From Planctomycetota bacterium (GTDB lineage: Bacteria; Planctomycetota; UBA1135; UBA2386), in assembly GCA_016716265.1 (NCBI GenBank), contig JADJWQ010000001.1:1984001-2048000 (forward strand): 64,000 nucleotides of DNA, in the 5' to 3' direction. Under the pieces are notes generated by a model. That model was not told where the DNA came from. It was given only the letters and a program-made list of their open reading frames with translations, and ran no database searches. Positions 9,010 to 18,464 of this stretch are shown here, one piece after another. How positions within the stretch are numbered: position 1 is the first letter of the stretch; each line of letters begins with the position of its first letter. The position numbers and the translations under genes were made by a program.

Positions 9010-10317
9010 TCACCGCCACCGCGATCGCTGCACCGCGTGCAGCAGGGCGCCCGCGGCGAGCGTGCCGAGCGCCCACGTCGCCGGGACCGGTGCCTGCGAA
9101 TACGAGAACGCGGCGATCGCCAGCACGGCGGCGACGAACACGACCGGCACGACCGGCCAGCCGGGCACCGGCACGCGCTCCGGGCCCTCGCGCAGACGGA
9201 CGACGACGAGCCCGACGACCGTCGCCGCGGCCGACAGCGACAGCGTGTAGCCGATGTACGTCATCAGCGCGTCGAACGTCGCCGTCCACAGCATCGCGAG
9301 CGCCAGCACCATCTGGAGCAGGACCGCCGGCCGATGCGCGGCGCCGGCCGCGAAGAAGCGCGGGAACACGCCGTCCTCCGCCATGCGTGCGTAGACGCGC
9401 GGACCCGCCATCGTCATCGCGGAGATCGACGTCAGGAGCGCCAATGCGACGAGACCCGCGACCGCCACGCCGGCAGGCTCGCCGAACAGCGCCTGCGCCG
9501 CGAGGAGACCGACCTCGGCCTGCCCGGCGAGGCGGTCGACGCCGGTCGACCAGACGAACACGGCGTTCATCGCGACGTAGCAGACGGCCACGATCAACGT
9601 GCCGAGCAGCAGGGAGCGCGGCACGCGCCGGCGCGCGTCCTCGACCTCGCCGGCCACGTAGACAGCGGCGTTCCAGCCGGAGTAGGCGAACGAGATCCAG
9701 ACACAGGTGACCGCCAGCTTCGCGACCGAGAACTCCGGCGCGGGCTCGACCGGCGCGGGCGCGGGCCGCGTCGCGATCACGTAGCCACCGCCGACCACGA
9801 AGGCAGCGATCAACGCGAGCTTCACGCCGACCGCGACGTCCTGCACCTTGGCGCCGATCCGCACGCCGGCGAGGTGGAGCGCGCCCATCGCGAGGATGCC
9901 GACCGTGCCGATCACGTCGGCCGCCACGGCGTCCGCGAAGCCGAGCACCGGCGCGAGGTAGCGCCCGAGCGCCGCGGCCGCGAAGGCGATCGGTGCGGAG
10001 AATCCCGCGAGCAGCGACACCCAGCCGGCGAGCACCCCGGCCGTCGGATGCAGCGTGCGCCGCAGCAGCTCGTACTCGCCCCCCGAGTGCGGGAAGCGCG
10101 CCCCGAGCGCGCCGTAGCTCAGAGCGCCACAGGTGGCCAGCACGCCACCGAGGATCCACGCGAGCACGACGACGGCGGGCGAGTGGTCGGCGAGCGCATA
10201 GCCGCTCGTCGTGAACACGCCGGCGCCGATCATGTTGGCGACGACGAGCGCGACGGCGTTGCGCGTCGACAGTCCGGCGAGTCCCCGCGGGGCCGCTGCG
10301 GCGTCCGTCTCGGTCAT
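9010..10317 (-). CDS. APC-family amino acid permease
   Basis: 435 residues from ATG 10317, with about 12 transmembrane segments. The N-terminal segment has the APC superfamily signature ANMIGAGVFTTSG, followed by SYGALGARFPHSGGEYELLRR, both near the substrate site in the LAT/APC families. It should import or exchange amino acids or polyamines across the inner membrane; the substrate cannot be told. Its start codon overlaps the stop codon of the upstream gene (ATGA, 10314-10317), so translation is probably coupled to the large secreted protein encoded there. A longer reading frame to 10347 exists but the overlap favours 10317. Confidence 0.9.
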   Translation of the reverse strand: MTETDAAAAPRGLAGLSTRNAVALVVANMIGAGVFTTSGYALADHSPAVVVLAWILGGVLATCGALSYGALGARFPHSGGEYELLRRTLHPTAGVLAGWVSLLAGFSAPIAFAAAALGRYLAPVLGFADAVAADVIGTVGILAMGALHLAGVRIGAKVQDVAVGVKLALIAAFVVGGGYVIATRPAPAPVEPAPEFSVAKLAVTCVWISFAYSGWNAAVYVAGEVEDARRRVPRSLLLGTLIVAVCYVAMNAVFVWSTGVDRLAGQAEVGLLAAQALFGEPAGVAVAGLVALALLTSISAMTMAGPRVYARMAEDGVFPRFFAAGAAHRPAVLLQMVLALAMLWTATFDALMTYIGYTLSLSAAATVVGLVVVRLREGPERVPVPGWPVVPVVFVAAVLAIAAFSYSQAPVPATWALGTLAAGALLHAVQRSRWR

Positions 10318-12734
10318 CGGTATTCGAACACGGCCGTCGCCGTGCAATCGTGGTCGGCGACGAGCCGCACCCAGTGCGCCTGGTAGCCCGCCGGGAACAC
10401 GTGGTCGACGCTCTCACCGGGCGGCACGGTGAGCGTCGCATACTCGTGCCACACGCCGTCGAGCGCGACGTCGACCTCGATCCTCACCGCGACCGGTTCC
10501 CCGCCGTCGTGCGCGATGGACACGGTCTTGTGGTCGAAGCCGGTCATCAGGTAGGGGTCCGACGGCACCCCGGCGCGCACCGGCGTATCGCGCCACGGCC
10601 CCCCGCGCCCGCACGGCGGACCGAGCTTCCACAGGTCGTCGACGTCGCCGACCCACACGCCGACGTCGCCGCACTTGCGGACGTGCGCGTCGGGCTCGGC
10701 GTCGGCAGCGACCCCGGTCAGCACCAGGAGCCCCCGCCAGGAGCACCAATCGAAGATACGCCGGTCGTGGGACGCGACCGGCATCAGCGCCAGGTAGCCA
10801 CCGGCACTCCGACGGGGCAGCACGTAGAACGTGCCGTGCGCGTGCAGCAGGCTGCGCTCCGTCACCGCCTCGCGCACCGCACGCGGCCAGCCGGCGCCGA
10901 GCCAGGGGCCGTCGAAACCCTGTGGACCCTTCGGCAGCCGGTAGCGGCGGCCCTGGTAGCGGATCAGGACCGATGCCCCGTCGACCGTCAGTTCCGGCCG
11001 ATCGACGCGCGCCCGCGCGAGGAACCAGTCACGCGCCTCGTCGTCGTCGCTCGGTTGCAATGCGAGGTCGGGCCCCATCGCATAGTGACGCGGTATCGCG
11101 TCCATCCTGCCCCCGGCATCGACGCGTGCAGCGAGCACCTGCAGCGTGCCGAGGTCGCCACCGCGGGGCCTCACCCAGGCGAGGCTGTGCGGGCCGGGCG
11201 CGTCGACCGGCGCGAGCCCGGCGAACAGCGCCGGGTCGGGTCGCGCTCCACGCGACGGCCCGTAGTGGAACCTCACCGTGCAGCGCGGCGCGTCGCCGGT
11301 CACCCGCACACGGATCCAGTCGCCGGGCAGGTCGGCCGGGAGCTCGAGATGGCGATAGCCGCCGCCCGGAACCTCCAGCCGCGCGACCTGCTGCCATCGC
11401 GACCCGGCGCCGGTCTCGAAGGCGAACTCGACCGGCGCGGAGCCCTGGTGCGCGACGTGCGCGCAGCGCTGCGGGTAGCCGGCGAACAGATACGGCTCCG
11501 AGACGCTACCCGCCGGAACGTCGTCGCCGAGCCACGGCCCGCCGTAGCCGCGCGGTGCGCCGAGCTCCGCGAGACCGGCGCGCGAAGTGAACCAGAGGTT
11601 CGATTGCGCCTGCCCGGCGAGCGGATTGTCGAACTTCGACACGTCGTCACAGCCGAACACGACGCGACCGTTCCACTCGCAGAAGTCGGCGACGACCTTC
11701 AGGTAGGTCGCGAGCGGGCGCAGACCGCCGGGCGCCGCCGGCGAGAACGTCGACGGAAAGTCGAACATGCCGCCGTGCATCGTCATCAGCAGCGGCACAT
11801 CGGCGCCGACATCGCGGATCCGCGGCCATTCGGTGTGCCAGCCGTGCCGACCGTCGTAGCTGAAGTCCGACTTCGGCAGCCGCCACGTCGTCCACGTCCC
11901 CTGGTCCCGCACCATGAGCAGCACGGAGCGCGCGTCCCAGCCGGTCGACCAGATCGGCACATTCGCTGCGGCCGCACCGCGCACGAGGCCGGGCCCGGTG
12001 ACCTCGGTGAACTGGCGCCGGGCGACGATGCGCCAGGTCTTCCCGTCCCACTCGGCCAGCACACCGGCCTCCTCCTCGTCGACCGGATCAGCACCGGCGA
12101 GGTAGGGCGACACGCGGAACGTGCGGGCCGGCACCTCGCCGTTGTTCGAGACCACCAGGACGCCCTGCGACGTCCACGCCCCCTTGCCGTGCCAGCCGGG
12201 CACCGGCTTCTCGAACAGCAGCCGCGGCTCGAGGGTCGCGACGTCGAGTTCGTAGATGCGGCCCTCCATGTCGACGACGTAGACGAAGCGCCTCGGCTCG
12301 CTCAGGTGCTCCGCGATGGCGGTCACGCGCGCGGGCATCGCCTCGGGCGACACGGTCCGCACCGTCCCGGTGCCATCGATCGCGTGGTGGCCGATGAACA
12401 GCTGCCCGCTCGACGGATGCACGAGCCGACCGGCGGGGGTGCCGCCGATGCTCTCCGGGTGCTCGGTCAACGCGAGCCGGCGGTCGAGCGACCACAGGCG
12501 GTCGGTGCTGCCGCCGGGCTGGTGCGGTGCGTAGGTCACGAACCACAGCCGGCCGGCCCACGGCGCGATTGCTCCGATCCCGCATTCGGAGTGCTGGTTG
12601 AGAACGGCGAGCGACGGGTAGCGGCCGCTGACCGCGGGTGGTTGCTGGGCGCGACCCGGCGCGGACGCCAGCATGGCGGAGAGGACGACGAGTACCGCGC
12701 GCGGCCGCGCGGCGGCGGAGGCGAGGGGGGACAT
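10314..12734 (-). CDS. Large secreted protein of unknown function, probable beta-propeller
   Basis: 806 residues from ATG 12734, which starts a Sec signal peptide (cleavage expected after the AxA-type end near residue 30, before QPPAV). The body is rich in beta-strand with repeated W/GG/D motifs (for example IGAIAPWAGRLWFVTYAPH and VVFGCDDVSKFDNP), consistent with a propeller-like domain, and two similar segments each contain 'GGPWxG/D' followed by VPxxSxPYLxxGF/Y (around residues 390-430 and 715-745), suggesting an internal duplication. I do not recognise a named family or catalytic residues. The stop codon overlaps the permease start (ATGA), so the two genes form an operon; perhaps the exported protein binds or processes something the permease takes up, but that is inference. 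Confidence 0.75.
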   Translation of the reverse strand: MSPLASAAARPRAVLVVLSAMLASAPGRAQQPPAVSGRYPSLAVLNQHSECGIGAIAPWAGRLWFVTYAPHQPGGSTDRLWSLDRRLALTEHPESIGGTPAGRLVHPSSGQLFIGHHAIDGTGTVRTVSPEAMPARVTAIAEHLSEPRRFVYVVDMEGRIYELDVATLEPRLLFEKPVPGWHGKGAWTSQGVLVVSNNGEVPARTFRVSPYLAGADPVDEEEAGVLAEWDGKTWRIVARRQFTEVTGPGLVRGAAAANVPIWSTGWDARSVLLMVRDQGTWTTWRLPKSDFSYDGRHGWHTEWPRIRDVGADVPLLMTMHGGMFDFPSTFSPAAPGGLRPLATYLKVVADFCEWNGRVVFGCDDVSKFDNPLAGQAQSNLWFTSRAGLAELGAPRGYGGPWLGDDVPAGSVSEPYLFAGYPQRCAHVAHQGSAPVEFAFETGAGSRWQQVARLEVPGGGYRHLELPADLPGDWIRVRVTGDAPRCTVRFHYGPSRGARPDPALFAGLAPVDAPGPHSLAWVRPRGGDLGTLQVLAARVDAGGRMDAIPRHYAMGPDLALQPSDDDEARDWFLARARVDRPELTVDGASVLIRYQGRRYRLPKGPQGFDGPWLGAGWPRAVREAVTERSLLHAHGTFYVLPRRSAGGYLALMPVASHDRRIFDWCSWRGLLVLTGVAADAEPDAHVRKCGDVGVWVGDVDDLWKLGPPCGRGGPWRDTPVRAGVPSDPYLMTGFDHKTVSIAHDGGEPVAVRIEVDVALDGVWHEYATLTVPPGESVDHVFPAGYQAHWVRLVADHDCTATAVFEYR

Positions 12735-12855
12735 GGACCGGCAGAGCTGACCGGAGCCGCGCCGCGCGGACAAGACCGCGTTCCGGAAGACTCGGGCAGA
12801 GGACCGATGATGGCAGCGGCTACAGTGCTGGCGCTCCGCCTCGTCGCCCGTCTGC

Positions 12856-15800
12856 ATGGAAACACCCCGCTTCCAAAAGGTCCTGTGCGCGAACCGCGGC
12901 GAGATCGCGATCCGCGTGTTCCGCGCATGCACCGAACTCGGCCTGCGCACCGTCGCGATCTTCAGCGAGCAGGACGCCACCCACCCGCACCGTTACAAGG
13001 CCGACGAGTCGTACCTGGTCGGCCGCGGCAAGCTGCCGGTGCAGGCCTACCTCGGCATCGACGAGATCCTCGACATAGCTGACCGCTCCGAGGTCGACGC
13101 GATCCACCCCGGCTACGGCTTCCTGTCCGAGAACGCGACGTTCGCCGCCGCGTGTCGCGAGCGCGGCATCGCGTTCGTCGGCCCGAGCGCCGAGGTGATC
13201 GCTCGGCTCGGCGACAAGCTCGCTGCGCGCCGGATCGCCGACGCCACCGGCGTACCGACCGTCCCGGGCACGACGCTGTCACTGGACGAGCCCGGCGTGA
13301 TGGCTGCTGCGCGCGAGTTCTGCGAGCGCCACGCGCCGGTGATCGTCAAGGCGGCGCACGGCGGTGGCGGGCGCGGCATGCGCGTGGTCACCCGGCTCGC
13401 GGATCTCGAGGGCGCGATCGAGTCGGCACGTTCCGAGGCGAGGGCGGCGTTCGGCAATCCCGAGGTGTTCCTCGAGAAGTACCTACCGCGCGTGCGTCAC
13501 GTCGAGGTCCAGATCCTCGGCGACCGGCACGGCAGACTCGTGCAACTCGGCGAGCGCGACTGCTCCGTGCAGCGGCGCCATCAGAAGGTCATCGAGGTGG
13601 CGCCGGCGCCGCAGCTTCCCGAGCGGGTCCGGCGCGCGCTGTTCGACGACGCACTGCAGATCGGTCGCCACGTCGGCTACCACAATGCGGGGACGGTCGA
13701 GTTCCTCGTCTCGGGCGATGAACGCTGGTTCATCGAAGTCAATCCGCGTCTGCAGGTCGAGCACACGGTCACCGAGATGGTCACCGGTGTCGACCTCGTG
13801 CAGGCGCAGCTGCTGATCGAGCAGGGCGTGCCGTTGTCGGACCCGGCCATCGGCGTCGGTGACTCGGACTCGGTGCCGACGCGCGGCTTCGCGATCCAGT
13901 GCCGCGTGACCACCGAGGATCCCGAGCACGGCTTCGTGCCGGATACCGGCCAGATCACGCACTACCGCGCTGCCGAAGGGCTCGGCATCCGGCTCGACAC
14001 CGGCAGCGGCTATACCGGCGCACGCATCACGCCGGACTACGACTCGCTGCTCGTCAAGGTCACGTCGTTCGCGCCGAGCCTCGAGAGCGCCGCCACCAAG
14101 GGCCTGCGCGCGCTGCAGGAGTTCCGGATCCGCGGCGTGAAGACCAACCTGCGGTTCCTGCAGAACGTGCTCCGCCACCCGGACTTCCTCGGCGGCCGCA
14201 CCTACACGCGCTTCATCGACGACACGCCCGAGCTGTTCCGCTTCGAGCGCTCGCGCGACCGCGCGACGCGCCTGCTCGGCTACCTCGCCGACGTGATCGT
14301 CAACGGCCACCCGACCGTCCCGGCTCCGGCGCGCCTGGATCCCGGCCGGCTGCGCGAGCCGCCCCTGCCGGTGGTCCCGGAGAGCCCGCCGCCGGACGGC
14401 ACCGCGCAGATCCTCGCGACCGAGGGCCCCGCGGGACTCGCACGCTGGATCAAGCAGCAGCAGCGCACGCTGCTGACCGACACGACGATGCGCGACGCGC
14501 ACCAGAGCCTCCTGGCGACGCGCGTCCGCTCCCGCGACGTGCTGCGCATCGCGCCCGCGACGGCGCACCTCGCGCACGCGTTGTTCAGCGTCGAGACCTG
14601 GGGTGGTGCGACGTTCGACGTCGCGTTCCGGTTCCTGAACGAGGACCCCTGGGATCGGCTGCGCAAGCTGAAGGAGGCGATGCCGAACCTGCTGCAGCAG
14701 ATGCTGCTGCGCGGAGCGAACGCGGTCGGCTACACGAGCTACCCGGACAACGTCGTCGAGGCGTTCGTCGACGAGGCGGCGATGGCCGGCATCGACGTGT
14801 TCCGCGTCTTCGACAGCCTGAACGACCTCGACAACATGCGCGTCGCGGTGAACCGCGTGCTGACGACCGGCAAGGTCGCCGAGGTCTGCATGTGCTACAC
14901 CGGCGACGTCGACAATCCGGCGCGCGGCAAGTACTCGCTGGACTACTACGTCGATCTCGCGCGCCGCATCGAGGACATGGGTGCGCACATCCTGTGCATC
15001 AAGGACATGGCCGGCCTGCTGCGCCCGCGCGCCGCCGCCATGCTGGTCGGGAAGCTGCTCGATACCACGTCGCTGCCGATCCACCTGCACACGCACGACA
15101 CCAGCGGCAACGGCATCGCCACGCTGCTGTCCGCGATCCGCTCCGGCGTCCACATCGTCGACGTCGCGCTGTCGTCGATGGCCGGCATGACGAGCCAGCC
15201 GAGCTTCAATGCACTGGTTGCCGCGCTCCACGGCGACCCGCGCGACTCGGGCATCCGCAACAAGCACGTGCAGCCGCTGGCCGACTACTGGGAGGCCGTG
15301 CGGGAGTTCTACGCGCCGTTCGAGTGCGGCCTGAAGAGCGGCACGTCGGAGGTCTACTACCACGAGATCCCCGGCGGCCAGTACTCCAACCTTCGCCCAC
15401 AGGTCGCTTCGCTCGGTCTCATCGATCGCTGGAACGACGTCAAGCACGCGTTCGCCATCGTCAACCGGCTGGTCGGCGACATTCCCAAGGTCACGCCGTC
15501 GTCGAAGATGGTCGGCGACTTCGCGATCTTCGTCGTGCAGAACGATCTGCTGCGCATGCGCGACGACTTCGAGGAGTCGGTCGAGGCGACGCGAGCACGG
15601 GTGCTCGAGCAGGCGGCTCGGCTCGACTTCCCGCAGAGCATCGTCCAGTACTTCCAGGGCCAGCTCGGCGAGCCGCCCGGCGGCTTCCCCGAGGACCTGC
15701 GCCGTGCGGTGCTGAAGGGTCTGCCCGCGTTGCAGCGACGGCCGAGCGACGAGCTGCCGCCGCTGGACTTCGAGGCGCTCGGCGAACAGGTGCGCACGTT

Positions 15801-16359
15801 CGCGGGCCGCGCGCTCGAACCGCACGAGCTGGTCAGCTACGCGCTGTATCCGCGCGTCATGGCGGACTTCATCAAGTTCCGCAAGCGCTACGGCGACGTC
15901 TCGATCCTCGACACGCCGAGCTACTTCTACGGGCTCGAGCCCGGCCGCGACGTGTGGGTCGACCTCGAGGCCGGCAAGACGCTCGTGATCCGCCTCGACG
16001 CCGTCAGCGAGCCGAACGACGACGGCTCGCGCACCGTCTACTTCATCCTCAACGGTCAGGCGCGGCCGATCACGGTCGCGGACCGCGCGCTGACGCCGGA
16101 GACGCCCACCGGCCGCGAGGCGGACCCCGCGGCGCCCGGGCAGGTCGGTTCGCCGATGCCCGGCAAGGTGATCGGCACCGCCGTGAAGGCCGGCCAGACC
16201 GTTGCCGAGGGCGACCCGCTGCTGACCTTGGAGGCGATGAAGATGGAGACGATCGTCCGCGCGCCGATCGCCGGGGTCGTCGAGGAGATCGCGGTGGCGG
16301 AAGGCGCGACCGTCAAGGCCCGGCAGCTGCTCGCGATCGTCGCCCCCGCGTCGGCGTGA
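12856..16359 (+). CDS. pyc: Pyruvate carboxylase
   Basis: 1167 residues, the usual length for single-chain pyruvate carboxylase. Domain order: biotin carboxylase (residues about 5-460, beginning KVLCANRGEIAIRVFRA, with KAAHGGGGRGM and EVNPRLQVEHTVTE); carboxyltransferase (about 535-1030, with LLTDTTMRDAHQSL, metal-ligand motif HLHTHDTSGN and the lysine segment CIKDMAGLL); biotin carboxyl carrier at the C-terminus with EAMKMET, biotinyl Lys1129. It carboxylates pyruvate to oxaloacetate with ATP and bicarbonate, replenishing the citric acid cycle. ATG 12856 matches the family N-terminus. The gene is monocistronic as far as can be seen. Confidence 0.97.
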   Translation: METPRFQKVLCANRGEIAIRVFRACTELGLRTVAIFSEQDATHPHRYKADESYLVGRGKLPVQAYLGIDEILDIADRSEVDAIHPGYGFLSENATFAAACRERGIAFVGPSAEVIARLGDKLAARRIADATGVPTVPGTTLSLDEPGVMAAAREFCERHAPVIVKAAHGGGGRGMRVVTRLADLEGAIESARSEARAAFGNPEVFLEKYLPRVRHVEVQILGDRHGRLVQLGERDCSVQRRHQKVIEVAPAPQLPERVRRALFDDALQIGRHVGYHNAGTVEFLVSGDERWFIEVNPRLQVEHTVTEMVTGVDLVQAQLLIEQGVPLSDPAIGVGDSDSVPTRGFAIQCRVTTEDPEHGFVPDTGQITHYRAAEGLGIRLDTGSGYTGARITPDYDSLLVKVTSFAPSLESAATKGLRALQEFRIRGVKTNLRFLQNVLRHPDFLGGRTYTRFIDDTPELFRFERSRDRATRLLGYLADVIVNGHPTVPAPARLDPGRLREPPLPVVPESPPPDGTAQILATEGPAGLARWIKQQQRTLLTDTTMRDAHQSLLATRVRSRDVLRIAPATAHLAHALFSVETWGGATFDVAFRFLNEDPWDRLRKLKEAMPNLLQQMLLRGANAVGYTSYPDNVVEAFVDEAAMAGIDVFRVFDSLNDLDNMRVAVNRVLTTGKVAEVCMCYTGDVDNPARGKYSLDYYVDLARRIEDMGAHILCIKDMAGLLRPRAAAMLVGKLLDTTSLPIHLHTHDTSGNGIATLLSAIRSGVHIVDVALSSMAGMTSQPSFNALVAALHGDPRDSGIRNKHVQPLADYWEAVREFYAPFECGLKSGTSEVYYHEIPGGQYSNLRPQVASLGLIDRWNDVKHAFAIVNRLVGDIPKVTPSSKMVGDFAIFVVQNDLLRMRDDFEESVEATRARVLEQAARLDFPQSIVQYFQGQLGEPPGGFPEDLRRAVLKGLPALQRRPSDELPPLDFEALGEQVRTFAGRALEPHELVSYALYPRVMADFIKFRKRYGDVSILDTPSYFYGLEPGRDVWVDLEAGKTLVIRLDAVSEPNDDGSRTVYFILNGQARPITVADRALTPETPTGREADPAAPGQVGSPMPGKVIGTAVKAGQTVAEGDPLLTLEAMKMETIVRAPIAGVVEEIAVAEGATVKARQLLAIVAPASA

Positions 16360-16914
16360 ACGGACTGCGTTGCGCGTCTCCCGAGCTGCCGGGCGCGGGT
16401 CGAGGACGCCGCGCCACTCCGAGGCGGCGAGCTGCCGACATCGGCTCGGCAACCAGCCAGAGCGAGGTGTGCGCGCCAACGCCACCGGCGAGCGGCTCCG
16501 CGTGGGTCTCGCGGCACCGCCAGCGGTGCGCATCGTCACGACCGCCGACCCGGGGTGGCCGTCGCCGCGGAGTCGCCACCCCGGGACTCGCTCGAACGCG
16601 ACGCCGGGGCGCGCGGCTGCATTGCCGGTGCTCGCCGGGAGTCTCCGCTCGACAGAGCCTGCGGCCATCGGCCCGGATCGCACGGACCGGGCGACTCGGG
16701 CTGAGGCACGGCTGGGCGCGCCGGTGCACATGACCGTGCGACCGCGTATCCACGACCCGTCAGCCGGCCGCCACGATCGTCGTTCCCGCTCAGCACCGTC
16801 GTCAGGTCGCTCTCGAGGCAACCGACATCGACCGCGTCGGAAGGACCGTTGAAGACGGCAGCGCTGTGCGCGCGGAACTGCTCGACGAGCGTGCCGGAGT
16901 CGGCGCCGTGCTTC
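16360..16914. other. Gene-free stretch between pyruvate carboxylase and the subtilisin operon
   Basis: 555 bases in which reading frames on both strands give arginine/proline-rich translations without recognisable motifs. No tRNA, terminator with a T-tract, or clear repeat was seen. A minus-strand frame (16536-16958) contains a short protein-like segment (LVEQFRAHSAAVFNGP) but overlaps the 3' end of the peptidase gene and lacks a good start, so I do not call it. Confidence 0.5.
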
Positions 16915-18213
16915 TCAGTGACCCAGCTGCTTCGCCGCGAGCCAGGGTCGCACGACACCCCATCCCAGATCGTGATCGAACCCGGGAGCCGCGAGATCGC
17001 GCGCCGTCCGCAGCAGAGCTGACTTGACCGCCGACGGGGGCAGGCCGGGCGACCCCGACCGCAGGGCTGCGACCACGCCGGCCAGCACCGGGCAGGACGC
17101 CGAGGTGCCGCTGTCGACCGCGTGGACTCCCGATCCCCTGAACTGGCTGAAGGCGGCGACGTCGGGCTTGCCCGCGTCGAGCCCCGCCGGCCCCTGCGAC
17201 GAGTACCCGAGGCGCTCGAGGCCGGTCGTCACGGCGGCGACCGTGATGACGTCGGGATGGCCGTTCGCGCCGTGGATGCTGCGCCCGCCGCCCACGTCCG
17301 CACCGCAGCGAGGATCCGGGCACGGCGCGCCGCAGTTCCCGGCACAGAAGACGACGTCGACGCCGGCCGCGACCAAGGTGCGCACGATGCGGTTGAACGG
17401 GTGCGATGCGTTGGCGGAGTAGTTGCCCGGACTCCCGATCGGCTCGTCTTCGCTCGCGTCGAACATCGCCCACGAGTTGCTGACGACGAGCGGGCGTGGA
17501 TCGTCGCGCCGGCGCTGCAGCAGATCCGCGTATGCCATGACCGCGTCGGACAGCCAGGCACTCCAGTTCGACGCGCCGGACTGCAACAGCGCGTAGTCGA
17601 GGAGCTCTGCCGCCGGGGCGGCGATCTGGGCGTCGAATGCGCACATTGTGCCGTGATCGGGTGCACTCGTCCCACCGACGTATCGGGGGTCGTCAGGATG
17701 CCAACCGACCTTCGCGACGTTGGTGATGGCTCGTACCATTCCACCCCGCCTCGCCGCGCAGATGCCGGTGTCGACGATCGCGACCCGAACGCCGCGGCCG
17801 TCGAGTCCCGCAGCGTGCAGCTTCTGCACCTGGAGCTTCCGCGCGACGCCCTTGAACGTCCCGACCGGGTCGTCGTGGCATACCGGCGCGGCCTGGATAC
17901 GACAATCGGCAAAGACGGCTTCGACGTCGTCCCGACGGTCGTGCGCGAAACGGCGCATTGCGTCCTCGTCCTCGAACTCCATCGGCACCGCGTAGCGCCG
18001 TGGCGACGTCAGTGCGACTTCGGCCGTCGCCAGCGGCAAGGGTGGCGGCAGCGGCGCCGCGAAGCCGCGATCACCGATGACCCGCGTACCGCGGACCCCA
18101 CCGGTCCGGGCGTCGAGACCTCGCGCGGCCGGTGCGAAGGAGCGTACCCGGAAGGACTCTTCCAAGAACTCATGGCTGCGGAACACGACGATCTTGCGCA
18201 TGGTCGATCTCAC
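16915..18213 (-). CDS. Cytoplasmic S8 (subtilisin-family) serine peptidase
   Basis: 432 residues from GTG 18213, or 428 from ATG 18201. The full triad is present: Asp148 in VAIVDTG, His187 in DHGTM, Ser371 in DSGTSASCPVLAG, with oxyanion Asn293 in CAGNCG. There is no signal peptide or membrane segment, so it should act in the cytoplasm. Residues 1-125 precede the catalytic domain; RRYAVPMEFEDEDAMRRFAH may be a propeptide-like element. The GTG start overlaps the stop of the 84-residue gene upstream (GTGA), making it the last gene of a four-gene operon with a uracil-DNA-glycosylase-like protein and an amidohydrolase. It probably cleaves a specific partner or is activated on a signal; the substrate is unknown. 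Local base composition (about 67% GC by hand count of one line) is lower than in neighbouring genes. Confidence 0.9.
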   Translation of the reverse strand: MRSTMRKIVVFRSHEFLEESFRVRSFAPAARGLDARTGGVRGTRVIGDRGFAAPLPPPLPLATAEVALTSPRRYAVPMEFEDEDAMRRFAHDRRDDVEAVFADCRIQAAPVCHDDPVGTFKGVARKLQVQKLHAAGLDGRGVRVAIVDTGICAARRGGMVRAITNVAKVGWHPDDPRYVGGTSAPDHGTMCAFDAQIAAPAAELLDYALLQSGASNWSAWLSDAVMAYADLLQRRRDDPRPLVVSNSWAMFDASEDEPIGSPGNYSANASHPFNRIVRTLVAAGVDVVFCAGNCGAPCPDPRCGADVGGGRSIHGANGHPDVITVAAVTTGLERLGYSSQGPAGLDAGKPDVAAFSQFRGSGVHAVDSGTSASCPVLAGVVAALRSGSPGLPPSAVKSALLRTARDLAAPGFDHDLGWGVVRPWLAAKQLGH

Positions 18214-18464
18214 GAGTCCGGCTCGTCCCGCGGCGACGCCGGCCGGATGCGGACGTCGCCGAACGCTTGGAATCCCTCGCGCGACGCCGCGGCGATCTGC
18301 TCATCGTCCGCGTCGCCGCGCGCGACGTAGACCGCGGCCTCGGGGTCGACGGCGATCGCTCCGTAGCGCCGATCGACCCGCACCCCGACCGCCTCGAGAC
18401 GGTGCAGGGCGTCCTGGACGGACTCCCCGCGGGCGAGCTTGAACTGGAACATCGTACGCGTCAT
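18210..18464 (-). CDS. 84-residue protein preceding the subtilisin gene; possible separate propeptide or inhibitor
   Basis: ATG 18464 overlaps the stop of the upstream amidohydrolase gene (ATGA at 18461-18464), and its own stop overlaps the peptidase start. Sequence begins MTRTMFQFKLARGESVQDAL, continues with a helix-like HRLEAVGVRVDRRYGAI, then a strand (AVDPEAAVYVARG) and an acidic helix (DADDEQIAAA). Size and strand-helix-strand pattern resemble the I9-type propeptides that fold and inhibit subtilisins, but similarity is weak and this part is inference. No signal peptide. Alternatives are a regulatory subunit of the amidohydrolase or a substrate of the peptidase. The double overlap makes it very likely a real, stoichiometrically expressed gene. 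Confidence 0.8.
   Translation of the reverse strand: MTRTMFQFKLARGESVQDALHRLEAVGVRVDRRYGAIAVDPEAAVYVARGDADDEQIAAASREGFQAFGDVRIRPASPRDEPDS

Noticed and set aside
16536..16958. Minus-strand frame with a short protein-like segment after the subtilisin gene
   Set aside because: It overlaps the peptidase 3' end, lacks a ribosome-binding site and most of its translation is Arg/Pro/Ser-rich noise.
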